A stretch of 6,374 nt of DNA from Chloroflexota bacterium (GTDB taxonomy: Bacteria > Chloroflexota > Limnocylindria > Limnocylindrales > CSP1-4): NCBI GenBank assembly GCA_003158495.1, contig PMJT01000068.1, forward strand, positions 1 to 6,374. The letters are read 5' to 3'. Under the pieces are notes generated by a model that made no database searches, was not told where the DNA came from, and worked only from the letters and a program-made list of their open reading frames with translations. Positions 1-5,986 of the stretch are shown here, piece by piece. Position numbers and translations under genes: made by a program. Position 1 is the stretch's first letter. Each line of letters opens with the position of its first letter.

Positions 1-1136
1 GGCCGGGCCGAGTACCGGAAGACGTGGATACCGGCCAGATCCAGGCCGCGCAGGAAGTCGAGCGTCCGCGCCCAGGCCGCCGCGTCTTCCCCGGGGAAGC
101 CCGCGATCACGTCGGCGAGGATCGCCAGGCCGGGTATGGCCAGCCGGGCCGCGTCCACCCGCGCGGCGTACGACGAGGTGTCGTAGCGCCGGCCCATCCG
201 CCGCAGGATCGTGTCGTCGCCCGACTGCAGCGGCATATGGAAATGCGGCTGACAGCGTCCGCCCGAAGCGGCCCAGACCTCCAGCAGTCCCCCGCCAAGG
301 TGCTGCGGTTCGATCGAACTGAGCCTGATCCGCTCGACGTCCGTTTCGGCCAGGATGCGCCGCACCAGGCCGGCCACGTCGAGGCCGCCGTCGGAATACA
401 CGCCGGCGTTGATGCCCGTCAGGACGACCTCACGGTGCCCGGCCGCAACTGCACGGGCCACTTCCCCCAGCACGGTGTCGCCGGGCACGGAGCGGTCGGC
501 GCCTCGAGCACGCGGGATGATGCAGTAGGTGCAATGGAACGCGCAGCCATCCTGGATCTTGACGAAGGCGCGCTTGCGATCGATGGCCGTCCGGATCTCG
601 AATTCGTCCTCGACCGAGCATTCAGCGCCTTCGGGATCGAGGGGTCTGCCCGGGCCCGGCGGGATGGACAAGCCGGCCGCCGGCTCGACACCCGACATGG
701 TCGGCATCGGCACGCCGTCCGGCAGATCGAGCAGGCCGGCAAGCTCGGCCAGCAGCCGGCCTTTCGACTCGTTGTCGAACAGGCGGGCGGCTGGATCGAT
801 GGCTGCGAACGTGGCCCGGCCGACCTCGACGGAGCAACCGGTGGCGAGGACCCGGGCCCCGGGATTGTTGCGCCGGGCCCGCCGGATGGCCTGGCGCGAC
901 TTGCGATCCGCGATCGACGTCACGGTGCAGGTATTCACGACGACCAGGTCGGCGGCCTCGCGCGGATCGACGATCTCGACGCCGCGGGCAAGCAGCAGCC
1001 GCTCGACGGCATCCATTTCCGCCTGGTTGACCTTGCAGCCCAGGTTCGCGATCGCGGCGCGGCCCGGCGGAACCCGGCGCTGGGATTGCGTAGTCACGTC
1101 GTGATCGTACGACGGCCGGCGGCCCGCGCGCGGCAT
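1..1136 (-). CDS. mtaB: tRNA (N6-threonylcarbamoyladenosine(37)-C2)-methylthiotransferase MtaB-like, 3' end outside window
   Basis: Radical-SAM methylthiotransferase expected to convert t6A37 to ms2t6A37 in tRNAs reading ANN codons. I translated the minus strand from the edge: 378 residues are visible and no stop is reached. The N-terminal UPF0004 domain has its three cluster cysteines in LGCKVNQ (C34), VVNTCTVT (C70) and ATGC (C101). The radical-SAM CX3CX2C motif is C198/C202/C205, in the context QDGCAFHCTYCIIPRARG. Further family motifs are VLTGIN, RLSSIEP, HMPLQSGDD and DVIAGFPGED. GCKVNQ plus CIIPRARG fits MtaB better than MiaB or RimO. The family runs to about 430-450 residues, so the C-terminal TRAM region is missing. 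The start is uncertain: ATG at 1136 or in-frame GTG at 1097. Neither has a clear Shine-Dalgarno, and the GTG gives an N-terminus closer to family length. It diverges from the Asp-box gene and lies on the same strand as prmA and dnaJ, its usual neighbours. Confidence 0.93.
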   Translation of the reverse strand, partial: MPRAGRRPSYDHDVTTQSQRRVPPGRAAIANLGCKVNQAEMDAVERLLLARGVEIVDPREAADLVVVNTCTVTSIADRKSRQAIRRARRNNPGARVLATGCSVEVGRATFAAIDPAARLFDNESKGRLLAELAGLLDLPDGVPMPTMSGVEPAAGLSIPPGPGRPLDPEGAECSVEDEFEIRTAIDRKRAFVKIQDGCAFHCTYCIIPRARGADRSVPGDTVLGEVARAVAAGHREVVLTGINAGVYSDGGLDVAGLVRRILAETDVERIRLSSIEPQHLGGGLLEVWAASGGRCQPHFHMPLQSGDDTILRRMGRRYDTSSYAARVDAARLAIPGLAILADVIAGFPGEDAAAWARTLDFLRGLDLAGIHVFRYSAR

Positions 1137-1222
1137 TTCGACTCGATTTCGGCCGGGATGGCTGCCCGCAGGGCCGGTTCGCGAAAGTTAGAATTGACCG
1201 ACGGAGGGGATCGAGAGAGACC
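1137..1222. promoter_or_regulatory. Divergent intergenic region between mtaB and the Asp-box gene
   Basis: This 86-bp gap must hold the start signals of both divergent genes. The only AT-rich patch is at 1184-1197. It contains TAGAAT (1189-1194), a 5/6 match to a -10 hexamer for the plus-strand gene, 28 bp before its ATG. No -35 is visible at 16-18 bp upstream. TTGACC (1194-1199) resembles a -35, but has no partner -10 before the start codon. I see no convincing minus-strand promoter. The regulatory role follows from position; the exact elements are weak. Confidence 0.35.
1203..1209 (+). promoter_or_regulatory. Candidate ribosome binding site of the Asp-box gene
   Basis: GGAGGGG lies 13 bp before the ATG at 1223. 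The spacing is a little long, but no other purine-rich SD-like core is as good; GAGAGAGA at 1213-1220 is the weaker alternative. It supports the ATG at 1223, after which a hydrophobic export segment follows at once. Confidence 0.45.
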
Positions 1223-2719
1223 ATGAAGATCGGGTTTCCCAGGCGGCCCCGCGGGTTGATTGCCCGTGGGCTGGCCGGCCTGGTCGTCGCATCCATCGGA
1301 ATCGGCTCGCTGGTGCTGGCCGCTGCATCTGCCGCGACCCTGGCAACGGCAACGCCATCCGGCCCGGCACCGTCGAGTCCGCTCTCCGCAGCCGCTTCGA
1401 TGCCACCGCCCACGTCGTCGACGCCGACCGCAACCGCGACGCCGATCGCGACGCCCCCTCCAACGGCCACGCCTACTCCGTCGCCCATTGCGCCCACCCC
1501 CGGCCCGACGCCCACCCCCATCCCGGCGCCGTCGGTCCGCGAGTCGTTCGTTGCCGCCGGCTCGGAGCCGACCGTGTCGGCCGATCCGTTCAATCCGGGC
1601 GTGGTGGCCGTGATTTCGCAGAACGTATACGCGCGCAGCCTTACCAGCGGCTGCAGCCAGCCCAGCGTCCGGATCTCTAGCGACGGCGGAGCCACCTGGG
1701 GCCCGGCCACGTTCCCATGGGGCCAGCAGTGCCAGGACATGCACGCCGTGATCGCGTGGGGACCAAACTCCCGACTCTGGGCCGGCGACGCCGTCGGGGT
1801 GCCCGGGGGCGTCGCCATGGCCGTGACGTATACGGACAACCTGGGCGCGTCGTGGACGGGCCGGTACGTCGAGCACTTCACGCAGCCGTGGTCCGGCTGC
1901 TACCCGTCGCTGACCGTCGACAACCGGCCCGACAGCCCCAACTTCGGGACGATCTATGTGGCCTACAACTGGCTGCCGAATGCCTACGGCCCGGGAGTGG
2001 CGCTGATGGCCTCCCACACGGGGGCCACCTGGTATCACGCCGAGGTGAAGGTCGCGACGCTGACCGGCTACCCGTACGCGTGGCGCATCGGCTATCGCAT
2101 CGAGGCCGCGCCCGACGGCACAGCAGTGGTTTCGTACTACCAGAGCAGCCTTCACTGGTGGGACCAGAACAACATGTTCGGCGAGGGCTCCGGCTCCAAC
2201 ATCGGCAGCCGCGGCTTCGAGACCGCACGCGTCCATTTCGAAGGCACCCATCTCTGGGCAGATGCTCCGGCCCACGCCGTGAGCGTCGACCATGCCTCGG
2301 CTTCGTGGCAGTCCCAGCTGGCAATCGCCGATTCGGGCCAGGTCTGGCTCGCCGTCGAGAATGGGGTCGGGATCAGCGTCGGCAGCCCGGGTGCGACGTG
2401 GCAGAAGCTCAAGGTCGCCGGCAAGAGTTGCTTCAAACCATCGCTCGCAATCGGTGGCGGAGTGATGTTCGTCGGCTGGCATGCCGAAGACCCCGACGGC
2501 AAGGTTTGGACCTACTACACGCTCAGCTACGACGGAGGCGCGACCTTCCTGCCGCCCGCCCTGGCGACGAGCGCAACGTGGTATCCCAACTCGGTCGCCG
2601 ACCACGTCAACGGCGTCGGCCTGCGCGAGAACGCGGACTTCGCGGGCGGCACCTTCTACTACGTCTACGGCGATGCCAGGTCTGACCTCGGCGTGTACGT
2701 TGCCACGGTTACGCCGTAG
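1223..2719 (+). CDS. Exported Asp-box (BNR/sialidase-fold) beta-propeller protein of unknown function
   Basis: A 498-residue protein. The N-terminus is basic (KIGFPRRPRGLIAR) and is followed by a hydrophobic Ala-rich stretch at about 16-40, which reads as a signal peptide or signal anchor. A Pro/Thr/Ser-rich linker covers about 43-104. The remaining ~390 residues contain Asp-box motifs (S-x-D-x-G-x-x-W): SSDGGATW at 152-159 and SYDGGATF at 435-442, with weaker versions TDNLGASW (204-211), SHTGATW (264-270) and SPGATW (388-393). Asp boxes mark beta-propeller blades in sialidases and many non-catalytic proteins. I do not see an FRIP motif or a clear arginine triad, so sialidase activity should not be assumed. 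Cysteines at 144, 170, 226 and 403 could form disulfides outside the cell. A 191-bp gap separates it from the sigma gene, so it may be a separate transcript. Export and fold are well supported; substrate is unknown. Confidence 0.85.
   Translation: MKIGFPRRPRGLIARGLAGLVVASIGIGSLVLAAASAATLATATPSGPAPSSPLSAAASMPPPTSSTPTATATPIATPPPTATPTPSPIAPTPGPTPTPIPAPSVRESFVAAGSEPTVSADPFNPGVVAVISQNVYARSLTSGCSQPSVRISSDGGATWGPATFPWGQQCQDMHAVIAWGPNSRLWAGDAVGVPGGVAMAVTYTDNLGASWTGRYVEHFTQPWSGCYPSLTVDNRPDSPNFGTIYVAYNWLPNAYGPGVALMASHTGATWYHAEVKVATLTGYPYAWRIGYRIEAAPDGTAVVSYYQSSLHWWDQNNMFGEGSGSNIGSRGFETARVHFEGTHLWADAPAHAVSVDHASASWQSQLAIADSGQVWLAVENGVGISVGSPGATWQKLKVAGKSCFKPSLAIGGGVMFVGWHAEDPDGKVWTYYTLSYDGGATFLPPALATSATWYPNSVADHVNGVGLRENADFAGGTFYYVYGDARSDLGVYVATVTP
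1403..1534 (+). repeat. Pro/Thr-rich low-complexity linker tract
   Basis: This stretch encodes residues 61-104 of the Asp-box protein, dominated by Thr-Pro and Ala-Thr-Pro units with ACN and CCN codons. Such stalks usually connect an export or membrane segment to a folded outer domain. A similar tract occurs in the Kelch gene at 3750-3845. Confidence 0.75.
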
Positions 2720-2751
2720 CAGCGAGTTGTGAGCTCGAGGTGCCCGACCGA

Positions 2752-2781
2752 AACGTCGAGCGGTAGGCGGGTCGCGACGTT
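2752..2781. repeat. Inverted repeat with 7-bp arms, possible operator or stem-loop
   Basis: AACGTCG (2752-2758) and CGACGTT (2775-2781) are perfect reverse complements separated by 16 bp. The inner end also contains the palindrome GTCGCGAC (2771-2778). No T-run follows, so a classical intrinsic terminator is not supported. A regulator binding site or an mRNA 3' stem for the upstream gene are both possible. Confidence 0.4.
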
Positions 2782-2792
2782 AGCGGTGGGCG
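2753..2792. repeat. Imperfect direct repeat, two copies
   Basis: Copy 1 is ACGTCGAGCGGTAGGCG (2753-2769) and copy 2 is ACGTTAGCGGTGGGCG (2777-2792). They differ by two substitutions and one missing base, and the shared AGCGGT cores are 23 bp apart, about two helical turns. This spacing would suit binding of two protein copies on one face of the DNA. Chance is not excluded in such GC-rich sequence. Confidence 0.4.
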
Positions 2793-2819
2793 CCGGCGAG
2801 CGTCGCCGCCAGCTCGCCC
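2788..2819 (+). terminator. Weak candidate stem-loop downstream of the Asp-box gene
   Basis: An inner stem pairs CGGCGA (2794-2799) with TCGCCG (2803-2808) across a 3-base loop. An outer stem pairs GGGCG (2788-2792) with CGCCC (2815-2819). There is no U-tract, and it lies about 70 bp past the stop, so termination is only a guess. Confidence 0.2.
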
Positions 2820-2834
2820 CCGCCGTGCCGGGGA

Positions 2835-2873
2835 GTGAACGATTCGGCCGCGATCGTGATCAATACATAGAAA
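2835..2873 (+). promoter_or_regulatory. Candidate promoter of the sigma-Kelch operon
   Basis: The sequence around 2857-2873 (TGATCAATACATAGAAA) is the only AT-rich patch in this GC-rich gap, 37-53 bp before the sigma ATG. TAGAAA (2868-2873) matches a -10 at 4 of 6 positions. GTGAAC (2835-2840) resembles the AAC core of ECF -35 elements, but the distance to CGT (2855-2857) is 14 bp, shorter than the usual 16-17. The location is plausible; the elements are not firm. Confidence 0.3.
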
Positions 2874-2910
2874 CCGAAGGCCCTTACGAGTCGGTTCGAC
2901 CGAGGCGACA

Positions 2911-3435
2911 ATGACGAGCGTGGGCATCGAGGTGGGATCGACCGTTGACGAAGCGGTCGGCGCCCTGTTGCTTTCGAGCCTCGATGGGGCGTACCGGCTG
3001 GCCACCTGCATCCTGCGCGACCGTGCCGCAGCCGAAGATGCGGTCCAGGAAGCGGCGCTCCGAGCCTGGGCGATGCGGCGCGGCTTGCGTGATCCCAGCC
3101 GCGTGGAAGCATGGTTCGGCCGGATCGTAGTCAACACGTGCCGCGCGGAACTCGCCCGACAGGCGAAGCGGCCGGTCGTCAGCGGAACGCACCTCTACAC
3201 CGACGCGGACGCCTCGGCCGAGACGAGGGATGAGGTCTGCCGGGCGCTGGCCCGCCTGACGCCGGACGAGCAGATCGTCGTGGCGATGCGCTACGGCCGG
3301 GACATGACCGTGCCACAGATCGCTGTCCACACGGGAATACGCGAAGGAACCGTCAAGTCGCGCCTCCACAACGCGCAGGAACACCTCAGGGCCGCGTTCG
3401 AGGCCGAACGGCGAGCCGGGGAGGTCGGGCGATGA
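2911..3435 (+). CDS. ECF (sigma-70 family, group IV) RNA polymerase sigma factor
   Basis: A 174-residue two-domain sigma factor that would direct RNA polymerase to a small regulon in response to an envelope signal. Region 2 spans about 24-88, with AEDAVQEA at 41-48 and AWFGRIVVNTCR at 67-78, the ECF core-binding and -10-recognition part. After a linker (about 89-108), region 4 covers about 112-163: LARLTPDEQIVVAMRY, then a helix-turn-helix in TVPQIAVHTGIREGTVKSRL. Region 3 is absent and there is no C-terminal extension, as in typical ECFs. The ATG at 2911 is the only reasonable start: no other in-frame start lies between it and an upstream stop at 2857, and GAGG (2902-2905) is 5 bp before it. 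The stop overlaps the Kelch gene start (ATGA), so the two are probably translationally coupled. That arrangement points to the Kelch protein as its regulator. The specific ECF group cannot be named from sequence alone. Confidence 0.93.
   Translation: MTSVGIEVGSTVDEAVGALLLSSLDGAYRLATCILRDRAAAEDAVQEAALRAWAMRRGLRDPSRVEAWFGRIVVNTCRAELARQAKRPVVSGTHLYTDADASAETRDEVCRALARLTPDEQIVVAMRYGRDMTVPQIAVHTGIREGTVKSRLHNAQEHLRAAFEAERRAGEVGR
3418..3424 (+). promoter_or_regulatory. Strong ribosome binding site of the Kelch gene inside the sigma gene
   Basis: GGGGAGG lies 7 bp before the ATG at 3432 and within the last codons of the sigma gene. It fixes the Kelch start and, with the ATGA overlap, supports coupled translation of the two proteins. 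Confidence 0.75.
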
Positions 3436-4889
3436 ACGACCAGTTCGGCGAGCGACTGCGCTCGTACTACCAGGCGATCCAGGGTGATGCGCCCGCGGGG
3501 CTCGAAGCACGGGTTTCGCGCGGGTTCGAAGCGGCTCCCCCGCCCCGGCCGGCCGCGGCCCGGTGGAGGCCCGCGTTCGGGCTGGCCGCGGCCGGGGTCG
3601 CGCTCCTTGTCCTGGCGCTGGTGGTCCGGGACCTCGGCCCCGGCCCGGTGCCTTCGCAATCGCCGCTTACCGGCCCCTCGGAGTCGCCGTCGGCGACGCT
3701 CGAGGCAAGCCTGTCGGCGACGGCGACCCAGGCGCCGTCACTGGGGCCGACGCCCACGGCGGCGACCGAGACGCCCGCGGCGACACCGACTCCCACCGCG
3801 ACACCGACCCCTACGGCGGCACCGACGCCGACGCCGGTCCCAACTCTCGTTCACACGGTCGGCCAGCTCGTGCACGTCGGCGCGATGGCTCCTTACCTGA
3901 CCGGCCCGGCTGTGAACCTCAACGACGCAACAGTTCTCGTCGTCGGCGGCATGGCCACCAACGCCGGCGGGGTCAGCGTGCAGTCCAACGTGGCTGAGCT
4001 GTACCGGATGAGCAACCGCACATTTATGGCGACCGGCTCCATGGCGCAGCCTCGATCCATGCACACCTCGACCCTTCTTCGAGACGGTCGCGTGCTGGTT
4101 GTCGGCGGTACCGATCTCTCGGACGGGTTCAACAACCTGGCCACGGCCGAGATCTACGACCCGCTCACCGGCAAGTTCACCGCCACTGGCTCGATGGCGC
4201 AGGGGCGAGCAGGCCACACCGCGACCCTGCTCGCGGACGGCCGAGTCCTCATCACAGGCGGATTTGGCGGCGGCACGCTGCCGCTGGCCTCGGCCGAGAT
4301 CTACGACCCGGCGACGGGCAAGTTCACTCCAACAGGCTCGATGACGGTGGCCCGGATGGGCCACACCGCGACGCTGTTGGCAGGCGGCACGGTCCTGGTT
4401 ACGGGCGGCGCGGATTCCATGTCAAACGTGGTCAGCTCTGCGGAGATCTACGACCCCATCTCCGGAACGTTCCATGCGATCGCCTCCATGACCACCGCTC
4501 GTGAGTGGCACACGGCCACGACCCTCGGCGACGACCGCGTCCTCATCGTCGGCGGCGTCAAGGGCGGCAGCTCCCTCGGGATCTTTGCTGTGGCCACGGC
4601 CGAGATCTACGATCCGGGCACGAGTCGGTTCACTGCTACCGGCCCTATGAAGACGGCTCGATACAGCCACACGGCCACCCTTCTCAACACCGGCCAGGTG
4701 GTCGTGGCCGGGGGGGTGGGCACGAACTCACTCGAGGTCTACTGGCCGGACACGGGGAGGTTCACGAACTGGCAGACGACCTTCGGGTCCGTTTCTGCCG
4801 CCGCATCGCTGAGCGACAGGATCCTTTTGACGGGCAATCCGCCGGCCCTGTATTGCTCGTGGCCGGCCTCTCAGAGTCCCTGCCAGTAG
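3432..4889 (+). CDS. Membrane-anchored Kelch-repeat beta-propeller protein, putative anti-sigma factor/sensor
   Basis: A 485-residue protein with an N-in topology. Residues 1-46 are cytoplasmic (ERLRSYYQAI, then PAGLEARV), 48-65 form one transmembrane helix after RWRP, about 67-138 is a Pro/Thr/Ser stalk, and about 146-470 is a Kelch propeller. Seven glycine-doublet strands can be counted: GG at 172, 225, 276, 325, 374 and 427, then a degenerate LTGN at 466-469. Most blades also carry HTATLL (H211, H262, H311, H360, H413) and AEIYDP (239, 288, 337, 390). C475 and C484 near the C-terminus may form a disulfide. Gene position after an ECF sigma with ATGA overlap, plus this topology, suggests a membrane anti-sigma factor sensing an outside ligand. 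The cytoplasmic part is short for an anti-sigma domain and has no HX3CX2C zinc motif, so the anti-sigma role is inference. The alternative is a surface carbohydrate-binding or adhesive protein. Galactose oxidase activity is not supported. Confidence 0.88.
   Translation: MNDQFGERLRSYYQAIQGDAPAGLEARVSRGFEAAPPPRPAAARWRPAFGLAAAGVALLVLALVVRDLGPGPVPSQSPLTGPSESPSATLEASLSATATQAPSLGPTPTAATETPAATPTPTATPTPTAAPTPTPVPTLVHTVGQLVHVGAMAPYLTGPAVNLNDATVLVVGGMATNAGGVSVQSNVAELYRMSNRTFMATGSMAQPRSMHTSTLLRDGRVLVVGGTDLSDGFNNLATAEIYDPLTGKFTATGSMAQGRAGHTATLLADGRVLITGGFGGGTLPLASAEIYDPATGKFTPTGSMTVARMGHTATLLAGGTVLVTGGADSMSNVVSSAEIYDPISGTFHAIASMTTAREWHTATTLGDDRVLIVGGVKGGSSLGIFAVATAEIYDPGTSRFTATGPMKTARYSHTATLLNTGQVVVAGGVGTNSLEVYWPDTGRFTNWQTTFGSVSAAASLSDRILLTGNPPALYCSWPASQSPCQ
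3750..3845 (+). repeat. Thr-Pro low-complexity stalk tract
   Basis: This tract encodes residues 107-138 of the Kelch protein, made of Thr-Pro, Ala-Thr-Pro and similar units with repeated ACN-CCN codons. It links the membrane helix to the propeller and matches in style the linker of the Asp-box protein. Confidence 0.75.
3879..4796 (+). repeat. Kelch blade repeats (DNA-level tandem repeats of about 150 bp)
   Basis: Blades of about 50 residues (roughly 147-159 bp) follow in tandem. The DNA is also similar: an identical 18-mer encoding AEIYDP occurs at 4146-4163 and 4293-4310, and an identical 22-mer at 4138-4159 and 4591-4612. Blades 2-5 are the most alike, which suggests expansion by duplication. 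The last blade is degenerate. Confidence 0.75.
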
Positions 4890-4933
4890 CGATTGGACGG
4901 GCTCGCTGCAGCGCACGTCAGGCGCCACGGCCG

Positions 4934-5986
4934 TTACCCAGCCCTCACAGCCTCCAACGCCACCCAATCTTCTTCCGCCCAGCGTCGGGTGACGGTCAGA
5001 CCGGCGGCTTCGAACGCGGAGCAAACATCGGCTTCGCGGTCGCGGAAGATGCCCGAGGCCAGGATCCGGCCACCCGGCGCGAGTTCGTCGCGTAGACGCT
5101 CGGCGAGCAGGACCAGCAGCGAGGCGATCAGGTTGGCGAGGACCAGGTCGAACGGCCGCTCGCCGGACGGGACGCTGCCGCGCTGAACCCGCAGCCGCCT
5201 CACCTGGCCGTTGAGGCGGGCGTTGGCCGTGGTAGCTTCGACGGCAATAGGGTCCGTGTCCACGCCGAACAGCTCCCCGGCGCCGAGCTTGCCGGCGGCG
5301 ATGGCAAGGATCCCAGAGCCGCAACCCACGTCGAGGACGCGAGCCGCACCTCCGCGAGCGGAACCACGCGCCAGCAGCCCCTCATCGGCGAGGGTCTCCA
5401 GGGCCGCGAGGCAGAGCCGAGTGGTTGGATGAAGGCCCGTCCCAAAGGCCATGCCCGGGTCCAGCGAGAGGACCACGTCGTCCGGGAGCTTGCGGTGGCG
5501 GCGCCACGTCGGCCGGATGACGACGCGCCGCCCGATCCGCAGGACCGGGAAGTGGCTCTTCCACGCCTCGGCCCAGTCGGCCTCGCGCACGAGCCGCGTC
5601 TCCAACTCGCCGATGGGCCGCAGCCCGAAGGCCTGAAGGTGGCCCAGCGCCATCGAAGCTTCGGCAATCGCCGCCTCAACGCCCGCCGGATCGATGCCGG
5701 GCAAGTAGGCCCGCACGATCGCGGGCTTCGTCACGTCGACGACCGCCCCGAGCCCCTCGTCGGTCAACCCGAAGCCTGGCTCGACGCTGGTCCCCCCGGG
5801 CGCATACCGCGTCAGGATCTCGCTGACTGCCTCGACGGCCTCGATGTCCGCCGCGACCGAGAGTTCGACCCAAACCCCCGGGCCAAGCGATGTCGGGTCG
5901 ACGCCGGCGGCCGGCACGCTCGAGTCGGGCGCGCCACCCGGGCCGCCCGTGCCACTCGGGCCGCCCGTGCCACCCGCGCTAGCCAA
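4934..5986 (-). CDS. prmA: Ribosomal protein L11 methyltransferase PrmA
   Basis: SAM-dependent cytoplasmic enzyme that methylates lysines and the N-terminus of ribosomal protein L11. The 350 residues show an N-terminal recognition domain (VWVELSV, then AVEAVSEIL, about 38-110), the linker motif DWAEAWKSHF (137-146) with RIGRRVVIRPTW, the PrmA signature DPGMAFGTGLHPTT (176-189), the SAM motif VLDVGCGSG (217-225), acidic D243 in GVDTDP, and the catalytic-loop-like LANLIA (N285). E. coli PrmA is about 293 residues; here a Gly-rich tail of about 25 residues precedes the fold. The start is TTG at 5986, backed by AAGGA five bases upstream and by an 8-bp overlap with the dnaJ stop, which implies coupled translation. 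In-frame GTG at 5917 is an alternative that drops the Gly tail. It converges on the Kelch gene, with 44 bp between the stops. Confidence 0.95.
   Translation of the reverse strand: MASAGGTGGPSGTGGPGGAPDSSVPAAGVDPTSLGPGVWVELSVAADIEAVEAVSEILTRYAPGGTSVEPGFGLTDEGLGAVVDVTKPAIVRAYLPGIDPAGVEAAIAEASMALGHLQAFGLRPIGELETRLVREADWAEAWKSHFPVLRIGRRVVIRPTWRRHRKLPDDVVLSLDPGMAFGTGLHPTTRLCLAALETLADEGLLARGSARGGAARVLDVGCGSGILAIAAGKLGAGELFGVDTDPIAVEATTANARLNGQVRRLRVQRGSVPSGERPFDLVLANLIASLLVLLAERLRDELAPGGRILASGIFRDREADVCSAFEAAGLTVTRRWAEEDWVALEAVRAG
5933..5974. repeat. 18-bp tandem repeat, about 2.3 copies, in the prmA 5' end
   Basis: Two full copies at 5939-5956 and 5957-5974 differ by one base, and a 6-bp partial copy lies at 5933-5938. 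Read on the minus strand it encodes GTGGP(S/G)-type units in the N-terminal tail of PrmA. Such repeats arise by slippage and do not belong to the PrmA fold. Confidence 0.7.

Larger units (their letters stand above)
2720..2910. other. 191-bp intergenic region upstream of the sigma factor gene, with repeats
   Basis: No supportable gene lies here. It holds an inverted repeat with 7-bp arms (AACGTCG at 2752-2758, CGACGTT at 2775-2781), an imperfect direct repeat (2753-2769 and 2777-2792), and a GC-rich hairpin (2788-2819). An AT-rich patch (2857-2873) lies before the sigma start. It is the most structured non-coding DNA in the window and probably holds the end of the Asp-box transcript and the promoter of the sigma-Kelch operon. 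Confidence 0.6.

Noticed and set aside
1194..1222. TTGACC as a -35 element for the Asp-box gene
   Set aside because: At 17 bp spacing the -10 would be GAGACC, touching the start codon, which is not a promoter.
24..1226. A 400-codon plus-strand open frame antisense to mtaB
   Set aside because: Its translation is Arg/Gly/Asp-rich without any domain, while the minus strand carries all MtaB motifs. It is a mirror frame caused by high GC.
622..1881. A 419-codon minus-strand open frame with long GVGVG stretches
   Set aside because: The Gly-Val repeats are the antisense of the Thr-Pro linker codons, and its end runs out of frame through mtaB.
1094..2605. A 503-codon minus-strand open frame across the Asp-box gene
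   Set aside because: It is the complement of a gene with export segment and Asp boxes, and gives Arg/Gly-rich low-complexity sequence. It also runs across the divergent intergenic region.
3738..4364. Minus-strand open frame (208 codons) opposite the Kelch repeats
   Set aside because: Its apparent repeats (RVVDLGRG) are the antisense of the AEIYDP Kelch motif, so it is a shadow.
3432..4889. Annotation of the Kelch protein as galactose oxidase
   Set aside because: Only the propeller resembles that family. The copper ligands and the Cys-Tyr cofactor pair cannot be identified, and the protein is membrane-anchored behind a sigma factor.
4904..4913. Perfect 10-bp palindrome CGCTGCAGCG between the convergent stops, as a bidirectional terminator
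   Set aside because: With a minimal loop it leaves only a 3-bp stem and there is no T-run on either side.
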